A DNA stretch of 64,000 nucleotides from Bin87 sp965208015 (GTDB taxonomy: Bacteria > Chloroflexota > Dehalococcoidia > Lucifugimonadales > UBA3495). The position numbers and the translations under genes are program-made. Under the pieces are notes generated by a model. It ran no database searches, was not told the DNA's origin, and saw nothing but the letters and a program-made list of their open reading frames with translations. Below, one piece after another: positions 1-9,009 of the stretch; positions within the stretch are counted from its first letter, which is position 1; every line of letters starts with the position of its first letter. The DNA lies in assembly GCA_965208015.1 (NCBI GenBank), contig CBDBNT010000004.1, forward strand, positions 620,001-684,000, in the 5' to 3' direction.

Positions 1-1
1 G

Positions 2-265
2 GGAATTGCGAGATTGCACCGGCGCCAAGACTACCGACAAGCGGAAATTCTGGAAGTATCACAGGATTTTTTCGCTGGGCGCATCCTCCCGGTTGATGCC
101 GCCGTTGCCGATCTTTGGGGCCAAATGTATGCCATCCGCAACGTGTCCATCATTGACGGTCTCATAGCCGCCACCGCCAAAGTTAACAACTTCACTTTGG
201 TGACGCGCAATGTCGAGGATGTTCAAGGGTTGGGCGTAGATCTGCTCAATCCGTTCACCGGCTGA
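2..265 (+). CDS. VapC-like PIN-domain toxin, 5'-truncated by window edge
   Basis: This is the C-terminal 87 residues of a type II toxin of the VapC/PIN family, a Mg-dependent RNase normally held inactive by a VapB antitoxin. The reading frame is open to the first bases of the window, so the true start and any antitoxin lie upstream. Visible hallmarks are the later PIN acidic residues in SIIDGLIAATA and LVTRNVEDV, followed by the usual short tail GVDLLNPF. The N-terminal catalytic Asp is off the edge. Family assignment is firm; target RNA and activity cannot be judged. Confidence 0.85.
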   Translation, partial: GIARLHRRQDYRQAEILEVSQDFFAGRILPVDAAVADLWGQMYAIRNVSIIDGLIAATAKVNNFTLVTRNVEDVQGLGVDLLNPFTG

Positions 266-466
266 AGAAATGGACAGAAGACGGCGACGGCGGGAGGCGG
301 CACGGCTGAAGCATGGCGCGGAGGTTAGCCTGCCCCCGTGGCCCGTCGAACCACAGGGCGCCGCGTTTGACGCCCCTCGCCGCCCCGTGATACGCTTTGC
401 TCACTATGGGTAGATGGGGATTCCTGCGGGAATCCTCGCCGACTGCGCTATTCAGGAGCGAACACG

Positions 467-838
467 ATGAACGTTACCCCTATGGCCATCGAGAAACTCA
501 AGGAAGTGATGACCGCCGAGGACGAGGCCGGTTCCGCCCTGCGGGTGGTTGCCATGCCCGCCGGTCATGGCCTGCAGTACATGCTGACCATGGAGAAGGA
601 GCACCAGCCTGACGACACCGTGCTGCGCATGGACGGCATGGAGTTCCTGATGGATTCCGACAGCGCGCCGTTCCTGGAAGAGGCCACCATCGACTACGTG
701 GAAGAGTTCGGCGGTCGGGTCGGGTTCGTCATCAACAACCCCATGTACGCCGGCGGCGGATGCGGCAGCGGTGGCTGTGGATGTGGCGGTGGCGGATGTG
801 GCTGCGGCGGCGGTGGTTGCGGCTGCGGCGGACACTAA
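467..838 (+). CDS. A-type Fe-S carrier (HesB/IscA-like) with Cys/Gly-rich tail
   Basis: A 123-residue protein of the HesB/IscA A-type carrier fold, a family that passes Fe-S clusters to apoproteins in the cytosol. The start follows an AGGAG at a spacing of 8. The core motif that normally carries the first ligand (C-S-G-L-Q-Y) reads G-H-G-L-Q-Y, so that Cys is lost. The C-terminal CGCG signature is expanded into a Gly/Cys tail of about 28 residues with seven Cys in C-G-C-G units and a final His. The protein could therefore bind a cluster or another metal through the tail alone. Similar Cys/Gly tails are known in some selenium-linked HesB-like proteins, which is suggestive beside SelB, but no function is shown here. 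Confidence 0.8.
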   Translation: MNVTPMAIEKLKEVMTAEDEAGSALRVVAMPAGHGLQYMLTMEKEHQPDDTVLRMDGMEFLMDSDSAPFLEEATIDYVEEFGGRVGFVINNPMYAGGGCGSGGCGCGGGGCGCGGGGCGCGGH

Positions 839-897
839 GCCGTTGCAACCTCCGGCAGTCCCGGTCGCGACCCGGGTTGCCGACAATCGAGTCAATT

Positions 898-923
898 GCC
901 CCGGCGCTACCGGCTGCCGGGGC
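898..923 (+). terminator. Hairpin downstream of the Fe-S carrier gene
   Basis: GCCCCGGC pairs perfectly with GCCGGGGC around a 10-nt loop, followed by only three T. It lies 60 nt after the carrier stop codon and before the pentapeptide gene, so it probably ends the upstream transcript, although the weak T-tract lowers confidence. Confidence 0.45.
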
Positions 924-1044
924 TTTCGCATACGAGCCCGGGCAAATGAAAGCCCGTCAAAGTCCCATAACGGCGGCGCGGGCTGTTGAATAATCCAAGC
1001 GAAAATGGCCATCATAGGCTAATCATTCAAGCAGGAGTCCCGTC

Positions 1045-1860
1045 ATGAAAATCTGGCCCACCGTCTCGAAGGAACAATGCCTGAGCCGACTGCGCAAGGA
1101 CGTTTCGAGCTGGAATGATCTGCGGACCGGCGCGGATCTCGCCGGCACATCCTTCGCCAACGCGCGGCTGCATGGAGCCGATTTGTCGTGGGCCAACCTG
1201 ACTCATCTGGACTTCAGCGGTTCCGACCTCGGCGATGCCGACCTGCGAGGCGCCGACCTGCACTTCTGCAACCTGAGCGGGGCCAATCTGCAAAGCGCGG
1301 ACCTGCGCGGCGCGAGCCTGCAGGGCGCCACTCTGCGGGAAGCGAACCTGTCCTACGCCCAGTTGCAGGGAGCGAACCTGGCGCGGGCCGACCTGAGCCA
1401 GATCACACTGCGGGGAGCCGATCTCGGCTACGCGGTGCTGCGGGGCACCTATTGCAGCTTTTCCGACTTTTCCGAAGCGGACCTGACCTGGGCCGACATG
1501 CAGTCCGCCAACCTGTCCAACTCCACCTTCTACAAGACGGTGTTCACCGACGCGACCCTCGCCCAGGCGAATCTGGCCCACGCCAACTTCAACCTGGCGT
1601 TGCTGGACAACACGGACCTTGACGAAGCGTTTCTGCACGACACGATCTTTGCCGCGCTGGACCTGTGCGGCGCGAAAAACCTGGGAACGGTGCAGCACGA
1701 GCCCTCTTCCATCCTGAGCATCGGAACGGACACACTGCTCAACACCCTGCGGAGTTCCGGCGGCATGTATACGCCGGAGTTGGAGGTCTTCTTCTCCAGG
1801 GGTGGCGTGTCCATCGACATGCTGGCCTCGATCCGACCGGTGACCACGCCGGCGTTCTGA
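1045..1860 (+). CDS. Pentapeptide repeat protein
   Basis: A 271-residue protein whose middle section (about residues 33-200) is a near-continuous run of A(D/N)Lxx pentapeptides such as GADLS, GSDLG and RGADL. Such repeats form a right-handed quadrilateral beta-helix. No signal peptide or membrane segment is visible, so it is probably cytosolic. The start follows a GCAGGAG at good spacing. The C-terminal 70 residues are non-repetitive. Some pentapeptide proteins protect gyrase, but nothing here supports that role and no specific function is assigned. Confidence 0.9.
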   Translation: MKIWPTVSKEQCLSRLRKDVSSWNDLRTGADLAGTSFANARLHGADLSWANLTHLDFSGSDLGDADLRGADLHFCNLSGANLQSADLRGASLQGATLREANLSYAQLQGANLARADLSQITLRGADLGYAVLRGTYCSFSDFSEADLTWADMQSANLSNSTFYKTVFTDATLAQANLAHANFNLALLDNTDLDEAFLHDTIFAALDLCGAKNLGTVQHEPSSILSIGTDTLLNTLRSSGGMYTPELEVFFSRGGVSIDMLASIRPVTTPAF

Positions 1861-1951
1861 CGCCGTTCCAGCGCAGAAAGGGCGCGACGCGTCGGGCGAA
1901 ACACGGCGGCGCTGACCGACCCGCAACCCAAACACAAGGAGCATCGCCCTG

Positions 1952-3694
1952 ATGTCAGCCACACCCCACGGCATCCGTTACTCGGCCCACCGTCCGGTGG
2001 TCATGGGGCGCAACGGCATGGTTTGCGCCGGCCATCCGCTGGCCGCCCAGGCCGGCATATCCGTGCTGCAAAAGGGCGGCAACGCGTTCGACGCCGCCAT
2101 CGCCACGGCCGCGGTTCTGAACGTCGTCGAACCGCTGATGTCCGGCATCGGCGGCGACGGGTTCATCATGGCCTACCGCTCGGAGGACGACTCCCTGCGG
2201 GTTTCCAACGGGACGGGCGCCGCGCCCTATGCCGCAACCTTGGATCAGTATCACGACGGCATCCCCATGAAGGGGATCCTGAGCGTGTCGGTGCCAGGCC
2301 TGCTCAACGCTTGGTTGGACGTGCATTCCGAGTACGGATCGTTGCCGCTGGCCGACGTCTTTGCCCCCGCCATCGCCCTGGCCGACGATGGGTTCCCGGT
2401 TACGCACTATCTGGCATCGGCCATCGCCGGCGACGCGCTGCTGTGCGAGTTTCCCACCAGCCGGGCGATTTTCACGCGGGATGGGTCCGGAGAACCGCTG
2501 CGCGCCGGCGACATCCTGCGGCAGGCTGACCTGGCGCGGACGCTGTCGGCCATCGCGGGGCAGGGTCGGGACGTGTTCTACCGGGGCAAGATCGGGGAAG
2601 CCATCGTCCGGTTCAGCGAGGAGCAGGGCGGTCTCCTGACCATGGCCGACCTGAACGACTGCTCGGCGCGCTGGCAGGACCCGATCTCCACCGACTACGG
2701 TGACTACACGGTGTACGAGGCGCCTCCCAACTCCAGCGGCCACATCCTGCTGCAAGAGCTGAACGTCATCCGGCAGCACGACATGGCGAGCCTGGGGTTC
2801 GGTTCTGCCGCATCCATCCACCTGATGGTTGAAGCCAAGAAGATGGCCTTTGCGGACCGGGAGGCCTACGTGGCCGATCCTGACTACATCGACGTGCCCA
2901 TCGCCGGGATGCTGTCCGCCGAATACGCTCGGGAACGCGCCACGACCATCGACCCGGAGCGGGCCTCCGAGAAGGTGCGCGCCGGGGATCCGTGGCCGTA
3001 CCAACCGGCAGGGCAGCGCCAGTCGCCGGCCGGCGTGGGCGCGCGGCGGCGTGGCCCGCGCACCGAGGAGGAAGACACCACGTGCTTCGTGGTGGCGGAC
3101 CGGGACGGGAACGCAGTTTGCCAGTTGCAGAGCATCCAGAGCGGGTGGGGTTCCTCGCTGGTGGCCGGCGATACCGGCATCCTGCTGAACAACCGCATGA
3201 CGTACTGGCACCTGGACCCGGGCCACGTGGACTGCCTGCAGCCGGGTAAGAGGGTTCGCCACACTATGAATCCGGTGATGGTGTTCCGCCGGCCGGGATC
3301 GGGCAACGGCAGTGCCGCGATCGGTCGGCGATTGACCTACGTGCTGGGCACGCCGGGCGCGGACTGCCAAGTGCAGAGCAACATGCAGGTGATCACCAAC
3401 CTGGTGGACTACGGGATGACGGTGCAGGAAGCCGTGGAAGCGCCGCGCTGGAAGCACGTGGGCGACGGCACCGAATCCACGGTTCCCCACACCGCCGTGG
3501 ACAGCCTGCTCATCGAAAGTCGGTTTGACGCAGACACGCTGGGCCAACTGCGGGCGATGGGTCACCCGGTGCACGAGTTGGGCGCGTGGGATGGCGTGAC
3601 CGGCCGCGAAATGGCGCTGTACATCGACCCCGCCACCGGAGCGCTGCACGGTGCCGCCGACCCCCGCTACGACGGGTACGCAGTGGGGTACTGA
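1952..3694 (+). CDS. Gamma-glutamyltransferase family protein
   Basis: A 580-residue Ntn-hydrolase of the gamma-glutamyltransferase family, which cleaves gamma-glutamyl amides such as glutathione and matures by self-cleavage. The N-terminal half carries GGNAFDAAIATAAVLNVVEP and the glycine-rich GIGGDGF. The self-processing site is at Thr376-Thr377 in EEEDTTCFVVAD, where the first Thr should become the small-subunit nucleophile. No signal peptide is evident, unlike many periplasmic GGTs. The start is preceded by AAGGAG. Substrate is unknown because many environmental members act on gamma-glutamyl or acyl compounds other than glutathione. Confidence 0.93.
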   Translation: MSATPHGIRYSAHRPVVMGRNGMVCAGHPLAAQAGISVLQKGGNAFDAAIATAAVLNVVEPLMSGIGGDGFIMAYRSEDDSLRVSNGTGAAPYAATLDQYHDGIPMKGILSVSVPGLLNAWLDVHSEYGSLPLADVFAPAIALADDGFPVTHYLASAIAGDALLCEFPTSRAIFTRDGSGEPLRAGDILRQADLARTLSAIAGQGRDVFYRGKIGEAIVRFSEEQGGLLTMADLNDCSARWQDPISTDYGDYTVYEAPPNSSGHILLQELNVIRQHDMASLGFGSAASIHLMVEAKKMAFADREAYVADPDYIDVPIAGMLSAEYARERATTIDPERASEKVRAGDPWPYQPAGQRQSPAGVGARRRGPRTEEEDTTCFVVADRDGNAVCQLQSIQSGWGSSLVAGDTGILLNNRMTYWHLDPGHVDCLQPGKRVRHTMNPVMVFRRPGSGNGSAAIGRRLTYVLGTPGADCQVQSNMQVITNLVDYGMTVQEAVEAPRWKHVGDGTESTVPHTAVDSLLIESRFDADTLGQLRAMGHPVHELGAWDGVTGREMALYIDPATGALHGAADPRYDGYAVGY

Positions 3695-3738
3695 TCGAGC
3701 ATTATCGACGAGCTTCCGCTAGGCCAAGGACTACCATC

Positions 3739-4227
3739 ATGCGAATGCCAGGGCAACGCCGCAGCCAGGAACCCGACGAGGTGGGGCAGCGCGCCGGCCT
3801 GTTCGCTGAGTCGATCCGTGACGGGGACATGGACCTGGCATGGTCGATGCTGTCCAAAGAAACCCGCGGGATGCGCATGGGCGTTTGGGCCACCCGCCTC
3901 AATATCGACATGCAGGTGGCCTATCGCGCCGCGTACGATCCCAACCACCCCATGCGTGATTCGATGATGGACGACTTTCGCACCACCGTCCTGCGCCTGT
4001 GGCCTCTTGAAGACCTGTCCGAGCTGGCTGCCGCTCCCACCCGCTACGTGGACGACGAGCACGCCTTCGTGTTCCTGCCCTTCGGCGTGACCGATGAGAC
4101 CGTAGTGCAGCACAGCCGCCTGATGTCGGGCCTGATGATTCCCATGCTGCTGGAGGATTCGCAGTGGCAGGTTGACTTGCCCGGCTGGCGGTTCCTGGAC
4201 ACGTCTGGCCAGGGCGGCAATGGCTAG
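3739..4227 (+). CDS. Conserved hypothetical protein, 162 aa
   Basis: I do not recognise this protein. The ATG at 3739 is preferred to the longer in-frame extension because the extra 51 residues are Arg-rich and overlap the end of the GGT gene. The N-terminal portion is helical (RAGLFAESIRDGDMDLAWSML), resembling nuclear-transport-factor/DUF4878-like proteins that begin with a helix and a short sheet domain. That resemblance is only impressionistic. It has no signal peptide and overlaps the next gene by 8 nt, so the two are translationally coupled. Confidence 0.65.
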   Translation: MRMPGQRRSQEPDEVGQRAGLFAESIRDGDMDLAWSMLSKETRGMRMGVWATRLNIDMQVAYRAAYDPNHPMRDSMMDDFRTTVLRLWPLEDLSELAAAPTRYVDDEHAFVFLPFGVTDETVVQHSRLMSGLMIPMLLEDSQWQVDLPGWRFLDTSGQGGNG

Positions 4228-4621
4228 GCGGCCCTCGCGCACCCGTTCTCGTGGTGGGCGCAAGGAGAAGACCGCCGCATCCGTATCTCCTCACGCATCT
4301 GGCGAACCTGACGGCGCAGTGCGACGGCGCCGCCCGGGAGATGATCCCAGCGCCTGCGAGCTCTGCGAACGGACGGTAGACCGATTCACCGTCCACCATT
4401 TGATACCGCGCGCCAGGGGAGGGAACCACGGCCCTACCGCCCTGCTTTGCCCCACGTGTCACCGACAGGTCCACGCCATGTTTTCGGTGACCACACTGGC
4501 CGAGGAGATGTACAGCGTGGAGCTGCTCCGAAAGAATCCCAGGTTTGCCGATTTCCTGCGCTGGATGCGGAAGCAGCGGGGAGCCAGCTTCCGCGTGCGC
4601 CGGTCGCGGGAACGCGGGTAG
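4220..4621 (+). CDS. HNH endonuclease-like protein
   Basis: A 133-residue basic protein with an HNH/zinc-finger core: CELC, then the catalytic-type HHLIPRARGGNH, then the second Cys pair in LLCPTCHRQVH. The order of Cys pairs and His residues matches the HNH nuclease fold that cuts DNA using one metal ion. The N-terminus is Arg/Lys-rich and probably disordered. Its ATG overlaps the previous stop by 8 nt. There is no methyltransferase or phage gene beside it, so it is likely a stand-alone housekeeping or defence HNH protein; biological target unknown. Confidence 0.82.
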   Translation: MARRPSRTRSRGGRKEKTAASVSPHASGEPDGAVRRRRPGDDPSACELCERTVDRFTVHHLIPRARGGNHGPTALLCPTCHRQVHAMFSVTTLAEEMYSVELLRKNPRFADFLRWMRKQRGASFRVRRSRERG

Positions 4622-4676
4622 ATTGGATGCACCGGAGCCGTGTTATGATTCGACCCGAGGACCACAGGATAGAAAC

Positions 4677-5168
4677 ATGGCGGAATCACCGAGCCTTTCA
4701 CCGCAACAAGTGAGCGACGCGATCCGCGCCGGCTTACCGAACCGACCGGATGTCGACTTGTCCGCATCCGAAGCGGCGGAAGCGGCAGTGACCTATCGGG
4801 ACAATTTGGTCCATTACCGGGAACACGTCCGCAAAAGCCTAGACGCTGGAGACTATCGGCAGGTCGCTGAGAAATCGTGGGGGGCGTACTCTCAGACTGT
4901 CAAAGCAATTGCCGCCGACCGCAGCCTGCGGCTCCGTAGCCACACGAGTATTCTGAGAGTTTCTGAACAACTGGTGGAGCTCGTTTCCAGCGCTGATCCG
5001 GTTGCGGGGTCGCTTTTGGACAACGGCGTGAATTCGGCTCATAGCCTGCATATCCATTTCTATGAGAACGACTTACCCGATGAAACAGTGACGCGACGGG
5101 CGGATGCCGTAGTGGCGGCTGTCGACCTCCTCCAGGAACTCTTCCCGGCGGGCGGGTCTGCACCATGA
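4677..5168 (+). CDS. PaREP1-like (HEPN-type) family protein, copy 1
   Basis: A 163-residue helical protein resembling the PaREP1 family, small proteins related to HEPN folds and common in archaea and thermophiles. The diagnostic block is KSWGAYSQTVKAIAA followed after 40 residues by AHSLHIHFYEN. Compared with two relatives in this window (20115-20486 and 31391-31749) it has an additional N-terminal 40 residues. The ATG at 4677 is chosen over the longer frame because a TATGAT -10-like box lies 28 nt upstream. Its 3' end overlaps the FAD oxidoreductase by ATGA. Function unknown; a toxin or ribonuclease role is only suggested by HEPN kinship. Confidence 0.7.
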   Translation: MAESPSLSPQQVSDAIRAGLPNRPDVDLSASEAAEAAVTYRDNLVHYREHVRKSLDAGDYRQVAEKSWGAYSQTVKAIAADRSLRLRSHTSILRVSEQLVELVSSADPVAGSLLDNGVNSAHSLHIHFYENDLPDETVTRRADAVVAAVDLLQELFPAGGSAP

Positions 5169-6367
5169 CCATCTCGACCGAAAAGGCGGATGTTGTCATC
5201 ATCGGGGGCGGGGTGATGGGGTGCAGCATCGCCTGCAACCTGGCCCTGACCGCCGGCGACCATGGGCTGCGCCGGATCATGCTGCTGGAGCGCGATACTC
5301 TGGGCAGCGGCTCCACGGGACGCAGCAGCGGCGCGGTGCGGATGCACTACTCCACCGCGGTCAACGCCGAGCTGGCTTGGCGGAGCCTGCACATATTCCG
5401 CAATTTCGAGGACATGATCGGAGGCGAGTGCGGATACACCCGCACCGGCTACCTGATCTTCGCCGGCGAAGAGGACCTGCCGTCCTTCCGGGCCAACATC
5501 GCCACGCAGCAGTCGGTGGGCGTGATCACCGATATCATCAGCGCGGCCGATGCCGCGGAACTCGCGCCCGGATTTGAGGTTGCCGACGCGGCCGGCATCG
5601 CCTACGAGCCCTATTCCGGCCACGCCGACGCTTCGGGCACCGCCTACGCCTACGCCACCCGCGCCCGCAGCGAGGGTGTGACGATTCGGCTGCAAACGCC
5701 GGCGGCAGCTGTCGAAACCAGCGATGATGGCAGCAAGGTCGTGGCGGTAAGGACCACCTCGGGAGAGCGCATCGAGACCAACGTCGCCGTTGTGGCAACG
5801 GGGCCGTGGACAGCCCGTTTCCTGGCGGCCCACGGCATCGAGGTGCCGCTGGTCGCAACCCGCCATGAAGTGCTGCACTTTCGCCGTCCCCTCGACGTGA
5901 TGCCCTACCATCCGGGCGGCGCCGACATCGGCAATCGCATCTATTTCCGGCCCGAGGGCCAGGACCTGACCCTGGTGGGCAACGGCAATCACTCGGACGT
6001 TGTGGAAGACCCGGAGGTATTCGCCCAGCGGGCCAGCCCGTCGTTCATTGCAGACGTGTGGCAGCGCCTGGCGCGACGCATCCCCGCCATCGCCGATGCC
6101 GAACTTGCGGCCGGTTACGCCGGGCTTTACACCAACACGCCGGATTCCCACCCCATCATGGATCGCGTCGACGGAGTGGACGGGCTGTATCTGTGCACCG
6201 GTTTCAGCGGCCACGGCTTCAAGCTGTCGCCCATGGTCGGCGTGCTGATGGCCGAGCTGATCGGGTCCGGCGAGGCCACGACGATGGACATTTCGCCGTT
6301 GCAGCTATCACGTTTTGCAGACGGCGCCCTGAACAATGCCGGCTACGGCTTTGACGTCCTGGTTTAA
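5165..6367 (+). CDS. FAD-dependent oxidoreductase of the DAO family
   Basis: A 400-residue flavoprotein of the D-amino-acid oxidase/sarcosine oxidase superfamily. The N-terminal dinucleotide fold reads DVVIIGGGVMGCSIACNLAL (GxGxxG), followed by the usual acidic residue in LLERD and the STGRSSGAVR loop typical of glycine/sarcosine oxidase or dehydrogenase subunits. The C-terminal GLYLCTGFSGHGFKLSP is the second FAD-contact region. Members oxidise secondary amines or amino acids; the substrate cannot be named here. It begins within the stop of the previous gene (ATGA), implying co-translation. Confidence 0.88.
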   Translation: MTISTEKADVVIIGGGVMGCSIACNLALTAGDHGLRRIMLLERDTLGSGSTGRSSGAVRMHYSTAVNAELAWRSLHIFRNFEDMIGGECGYTRTGYLIFAGEEDLPSFRANIATQQSVGVITDIISAADAAELAPGFEVADAAGIAYEPYSGHADASGTAYAYATRARSEGVTIRLQTPAAAVETSDDGSKVVAVRTTSGERIETNVAVVATGPWTARFLAAHGIEVPLVATRHEVLHFRRPLDVMPYHPGGADIGNRIYFRPEGQDLTLVGNGNHSDVVEDPEVFAQRASPSFIADVWQRLARRIPAIADAELAAGYAGLYTNTPDSHPIMDRVDGVDGLYLCTGFSGHGFKLSPMVGVLMAELIGSGEATTMDISPLQLSRFADGALNNAGYGFDVLV

Positions 6368-6376
6368 TCGTATTCC

Positions 6377-7330
6377 GTGACCGACACCGTTCCCACGTCG
6401 TTGCCGGTGGCGTCGCCGGCCGTCTCCATCTCAGGCTTGACCAAGCGATTCGGCCGGGTCACGGCGGTGGACGACGTCAGCCTGGATATTCCCACTGGTG
6501 GGGTGTTTGGACTCCTGGGTCCCAACGGATCCGGCAAGACCACGTTGCTCTCCATGGTGTCGGGGTTCATCCGCCCCACCGACGGGACGTTGACCCTGTT
6601 CGGGCGCGGCGGACTTGCCGGACAAGCGCAGGCGTTGTACAACGTTGGTGCGCTCATCGAGCGGCCGATCTTCTGGCCCTACCTGACCTGCCGGGACAAC
6701 CTGAAGTGCCTGCAAGGGATGTACGGCTCGGACGGCGGTGAGGCGGAGATTGAGCGCTTGCTGGATGCTGTCAACCTGGGCGGCGACGCGGCTCGGCGCA
6801 AGTTTCGCGCCTGCTCCACGGGCATGAAACAGCGCCTGGGGATTGCCACCACCCTGCTGGGCGATCCGTCGCTGCTGATTCTCGACGAGCCGACCAACGG
6901 ACTGGACCCGGTGGGGATCATCGAAGTGCGTGATCTCATCCGGAACCTGGCCTCCGACGGACGCCGCACCGTGATCCTGGCGAGTCACCTGCTGAACGAG
7001 GTGGAACAGGTCTGCGACCAGGTTGCCGTCCTGCGCAGGGGCAAGTTGCTGTATTGCGGCCCGGTGGCCGGTATGGGAACCTCCGCCTCGGCCTTGGTAC
7101 GCACTACGGACGACAATCAGGCGGCGACCGTGCTAACGGAGGCTGGCTGGGAAATCAGGAGCCGATCCGCAGACGGCCTGGAGGTAGCCGCCACTCCGGG
7201 TCAGGAGTGGGAAATCAGCCGGGACCTGGCCAACGCCGGCGTGTACGTCTCCCAGCTGCGGCCGGCGTCGAGTTCCCTGGAGGCCGGATTCATGGAAGTT
7301 ACCGGCGAGACGGAACAGGAGCCGGCATGA
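6377..7330 (+). CDS. ABC transporter ATP-binding protein
   Basis: A 317-residue ATPase subunit. Visible motifs are Walker A GPNGSGKTTLL, a signature-like STGMKQRLGIA, Walker B LLILDEPTNGLDPVG and the switch His in VILASHLLNE. The first position of the signature is S-T-G-M rather than L-S-G-G, as is common in ABC-2 exporters of the CcmA/DrrA/bacitracin type. Start is GTG, 9 nt after the preceding stop. It overlaps its permease by four bases, so the pair forms one exporter, with drug, lipid or peptide export most likely. Confidence 0.93.
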   Translation: MTDTVPTSLPVASPAVSISGLTKRFGRVTAVDDVSLDIPTGGVFGLLGPNGSGKTTLLSMVSGFIRPTDGTLTLFGRGGLAGQAQALYNVGALIERPIFWPYLTCRDNLKCLQGMYGSDGGEAEIERLLDAVNLGGDAARRKFRACSTGMKQRLGIATTLLGDPSLLILDEPTNGLDPVGIIEVRDLIRNLASDGRRTVILASHLLNEVEQVCDQVAVLRRGKLLYCGPVAGMGTSASALVRTTDDNQAATVLTEAGWEIRSRSADGLEVAATPGQEWEISRDLANAGVYVSQLRPASSSLEAGFMEVTGETEQEPA

Positions 7331-8151
7331 TCACGTTTGCCGTTGTGGCCAACGCGGTGCGGTGGGAATGGTTCCGACTGCGGCGGCGCACGGGATTCTG
7401 GGTGATCCTGGGCCTGCTGGCGCTGGCGGTGGTGGGGACGCTGGCAATATCCGCCGGAGTGCTGCGGCTGATCCAGTCAGACTTTTCGATCCCACCCTAC
7501 GGATATCCGCTGCTGGTGTTCGAGCTGCTGTCCAGGCTGGGACCCTTCCTGGGGATCGTCCTGGCGGGCATAGTCCTGGGCAGTGACTATGGATGGGGAA
7601 CCTTCCGCCCGCTGTTCGCCAGGGGACAACGGCGCTGGCAGGTAGTGGCAGCGAAGCTTGCCCTGACGGCGTTAGTGCTGGCGATTGTCTGGGTCGTCTC
7701 ATGGATTTTGGCCGCGGCGGTGGGCCTGGTGGCAGCGGAACCGGAAATGAACACGCTGGAACTCATTCCGGGGGACTCCGGAGGTTGGGCCGAAAGCGCG
7801 GGCAGGTTCGTGTCCGCGTGGCCGGTGGCGATGACTTACCTGATGCTGGCGACGCTGCTGTGCGCCGTGGGCCGTTCCACCGCCTTCGGCTTGGGTGTCG
7901 GCATTGCCGTGCTGATCGTGGAGTCGATTGCGTATCCGGCGGCGGGCGCGATATCCCAACTGGCGCTGGACGTAAACCTGGGCGACTACACCCGCTGGAC
8001 CCTGTGGGGAGTCACCCGTGGCCTGATGGGACGCGACGACGATCTCGGAGCCTGGGTGTTCCTGCCGGCGGTGGTAGCCTACGCGACCGCGTTCGCGGCG
8101 CTGGCGGTGGTGATCACGGAGCGCCGGGACGTGAATAGTGGGAACGGTTAG
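7327..8151 (+). CDS. ABC-2 type transporter permease
   Basis: A 274-residue integral membrane protein with about six hydrophobic segments (for example FWVILGLLALAVVGTLAIS near residue 20 and LALTALVLAIVWVVSWILAA near 115). The ATG at 7327 overlaps the TGA of the ATPase (ATGA) and is far better than upstream alternatives that lie inside the ATPase gene. It is the membrane half of the exporter at 6377-8151. The phrase GTFRPLFARGQRRWQVVAAK is the coupling-helix region typical of ABC-2 permeases. Confidence 0.88.
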   Translation: MITFAVVANAVRWEWFRLRRRTGFWVILGLLALAVVGTLAISAGVLRLIQSDFSIPPYGYPLLVFELLSRLGPFLGIVLAGIVLGSDYGWGTFRPLFARGQRRWQVVAAKLALTALVLAIVWVVSWILAAAVGLVAAEPEMNTLELIPGDSGGWAESAGRFVSAWPVAMTYLMLATLLCAVGRSTAFGLGVGIAVLIVESIAYPAAGAISQLALDVNLGDYTRWTLWGVTRGLMGRDDDLGAWVFLPAVVAYATAFAALAVVITERRDVNSGNG

Positions 8152-8270
8152 AGGGGTGTATGCGAGCGTCAAGTCTCGGTCGGAGGGTAAGATACCGACA
8201 GGCCGGGCTGACGGTATCGTCTATAATGCGTGCATCTGTACAGACTGCTCCAACGCGAGGCGGGTGACCG

Positions 8271-8882
8271 GTGGAAAATCAGGAATGGCGCAAAGAAGTT
8301 TTCAACCTCCCGGACAACCACAGGTGGACGGCCAAGCCGGGGAACAAGGTTTTCGTGGCAGATCGGGGCGCGCTGCGCTTTGAAATCCCGCAGGATTGGC
8401 TGGTGGAGCCTTCCCGCAAGTCCATCAAGTTTCGCGACGCTCCACACCCCGAGGATACCATGGGGCTGGAAGTCACGATATTCTATGCCGGTTACGGCAT
8501 GAACATCGACTGGAGCAGTTTGCCCCTGCACCAGTTGATCAAGGACGTGACCTCCGAAGATGCCCCCATCCGCCGTGGCAGAGCCAGCCGGCGTCGGCGC
8601 CGGGGTATGGAAGATAACAAACGCGGGTCGCCGATCACCGTCAAACTGGGCAACCTGGAGATGGCGTGGATCGAATCTGAGTTCATGGACCCGGGCGAGA
8701 GGCGTCCGGCCCACTCAATCCAGGCGATCACCCGAGACAATCAGAAGTCTATCCACGCTTTGCTCACCCTCAGCTACTGGCCCGAGGACGCTCAACGGGC
8801 AAAATCAGTCTGGAACGATGTGTTGGGCACGCTGAAGATGGGTGAGCACATCGACAGCCCGCTGAGAGGGCCGGGCGGCTGA
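8271..8882 (+). CDS. Hypothetical protein, 203 aa
   Basis: Unrecognised soluble protein starting at GTG 8271 behind GGTGA. A TATAAT lies at 8222-8227, about 45 nt upstream, giving a plausible promoter of its own. The sequence alternates beta-rich stretches (FVADRGALRFEIPQDWLVEP) with a basic loop of Arg repeats near residue 105 and ends with a helix followed by DVLGTLKMG. The phrase RFEIPQDWLVEP and the terminal VLGTLK resemble PsbP/DUF1795-like folds that begin with F-S-I-P-x-G-W, but this is only a resemblance. No signal peptide or membrane segment. Confidence 0.65.
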   Translation: MENQEWRKEVFNLPDNHRWTAKPGNKVFVADRGALRFEIPQDWLVEPSRKSIKFRDAPHPEDTMGLEVTIFYAGYGMNIDWSSLPLHQLIKDVTSEDAPIRRGRASRRRRRGMEDNKRGSPITVKLGNLEMAWIESEFMDPGERRPAHSIQAITRDNQKSIHALLTLSYWPEDAQRAKSVWNDVLGTLKMGEHIDSPLRGPGG

Positions 8883-9009
8883 AACGCCGCGACTGGCATC
8901 AACACTTGCAGCGGCAAACGGCATGTGACCGGCGGCGTCCACGGCACGGCGACATGCCCGCGCCATCTGATCGAATTCCTTTAGTCGAAAGATCCCTGGA
9001 GGCTTCTCA

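Noticed and set aside
1955..3649. A 564-residue frame on the minus strand opposite the gamma-glutamyltransferase
   Set aside because: It is a GC-rich shadow of a clearly real gene, with His/Val/Gly/Arg-rich content and no motif.
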